Origin: Sphingobacterium faecium
Lineage (GTDB): Bacteria > Bacteroidota > Bacteroidia > Sphingobacteriales > Sphingobacteriaceae
Reading direction: 5' to 3'
Assembly (NCBI RefSeq): GCF_003054045.1
Contig: NZ_QBKH01000001.1
Location: 62,001 to 126,000 of the forward strand
Length of the DNA: 64,000 nucleotides
The notes beneath the pieces were generated by a model. That model worked only from the letters and a program-made list of their open reading frames with translations. It was not told where the DNA came from and ran no database searches. The translations under genes and the position numbers were made by a program. Positions within the stretch are counted from its first letter, which is position 1; each line of letters starts with the position of its first letter. Shown piece by piece: positions 63,798-64,000 of this stretch.

Positions 63798-64000
63798 TTA
63801 TTTAAATAACAACGGTGCTAGTTCGCGCAAGCTACGGCGCCAAGTCTGAAATTCATGTCCAGTATTTGGTGATACGTAAGATACCGCATAAACGCCAGCT
63901 TTTTTTAGTTCATCAACCGCTTGTTTTACTTTATCTGGGTTTTCTTTACTGCCAGAACTGAGAAATATCAGTTTTACATCCGGTTTATGAGCTAAATCGG
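63798..64000 (-). CDS. Esterase, C-terminal part (alpha/beta hydrolase, feruloyl-esterase-like); runs off the window
   Basis: The last 67 codons of a minus-strand gene, cut by the right edge. The translation contains VKLIFLSSGSKENPD, KKAGVYAVSYVSPNTGH and EFQTWRRSLRELAPLLF before TAA at 63798. This ending is characteristic of the D-family esterases attached to xylanases and of enterochelin-esterase-like hydrolases. The His in TGHEFQTWR is the catalytic histidine. The nucleophile and signal peptide lie outside the window, so substrate and location cannot be judged. Confidence 0.85.
   Translation of the reverse strand, partial: DLAHKPDVKLIFLSSGSKENPDKVKQAVDELKKAGVYAVSYVSPNTGHEFQTWRRSLRELAPLLFK

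Noticed and set aside
1..64000. CRISPR array, transposon, prophage or integron
   Set aside because: No spaced direct repeats, transposase, integrase or phage genes were found on either strand; the only clear array is the AAGGT microsatellite.

Overview
The window is chromosomal DNA from a low-GC member of the Bacteroidota, most likely Sphingobacteriaceae and probably Sphingobacterium or a close relative. Supporting this are promoters of the Bacteroidota type (TAnnTTTG, sometimes with an upstream TTG/TTTG), mostly A-rich leaders in place of Shine-Dalgarno sites, the CBS/nadK/uppS/bamA/ompH/ompH order, futalosine-type menaquinone genes, a zinc-free type B L31, the alternative GlmU-like protein beside tpiA, a probable amino-acid-lipid acyltransferase pair and a ceramide-type fatty acid 2-hydroxylase. 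The species call rests on recognition of gene content and was not searched.

Layout. 1-7200: a 23-copy AAGGT array at the left edge, then a minus-strand envelope cluster read right to left (CBS protein, nadK, uppS, bamA, two ompH/skp). 7.4-13.1 kb: two lipid acyltransferases, an RhlE-type helicase, a small GNAT, a VOC protein and speA. 13.2-19.2 kb: argS, a Gfo/Idh/MocA oxidoreductase and an HI0933-type flavoprotein, then the RNase P RNA gene and an NtrC-type regulator. 19.3-28.1 kb: HAD phosphatase, acyltransferase 3, two unknown proteins, fatty acid hydroxylase, tRNA-Ser(UGA), bestrophin, GH25 lysozyme, double rhodanese plus thioredoxin, and a CNNM/CorC-type protein. 28.2-31.6 kb: a probable amino-sugar salvage locus, GH109 glycosidase divergent from an N-acetylhexosamine 1-kinase homologue, with two operator-like palindromes 30 bp apart between them and a CBM9-like gene downstream. 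31.7-43.9 kb: DUF2853, rpmE2, alternative glmU/tpiA/prmA/mpl operon, XRE regulator, a 57-residue acidic protein, scpB, mqnC, and a dacB/UMF1-MFS/LutA-like/TIM-barrel operon. 44.2-51.0 kb: four consecutive POT peptide transporters. 51.1-62.9 kb: acyl-ACP desaturase, sufS-sufE, sucB and sucA, DASH cryptochrome/photolyase, Rossmann protein, UbiD-family menaquinone decarboxylase, CDGSH protein. 62.9-63.8 kb is a gene-poor AT-rich stretch, and the 3' end of an esterase gene runs off the right edge.

Most of the window is housekeeping. I found no CRISPR array, insertion sequence, prophage or recognisable defence island. The most interesting accessory features are the GH109/kinase locus with its paired operators, the pentanucleotide array, the four-gene POT cluster, the short acidic ORF and the mismatched rhodanese/thioredoxin pair. 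Convergent genes are repeatedly separated by long perfect hairpins that can end transcription from both sides.
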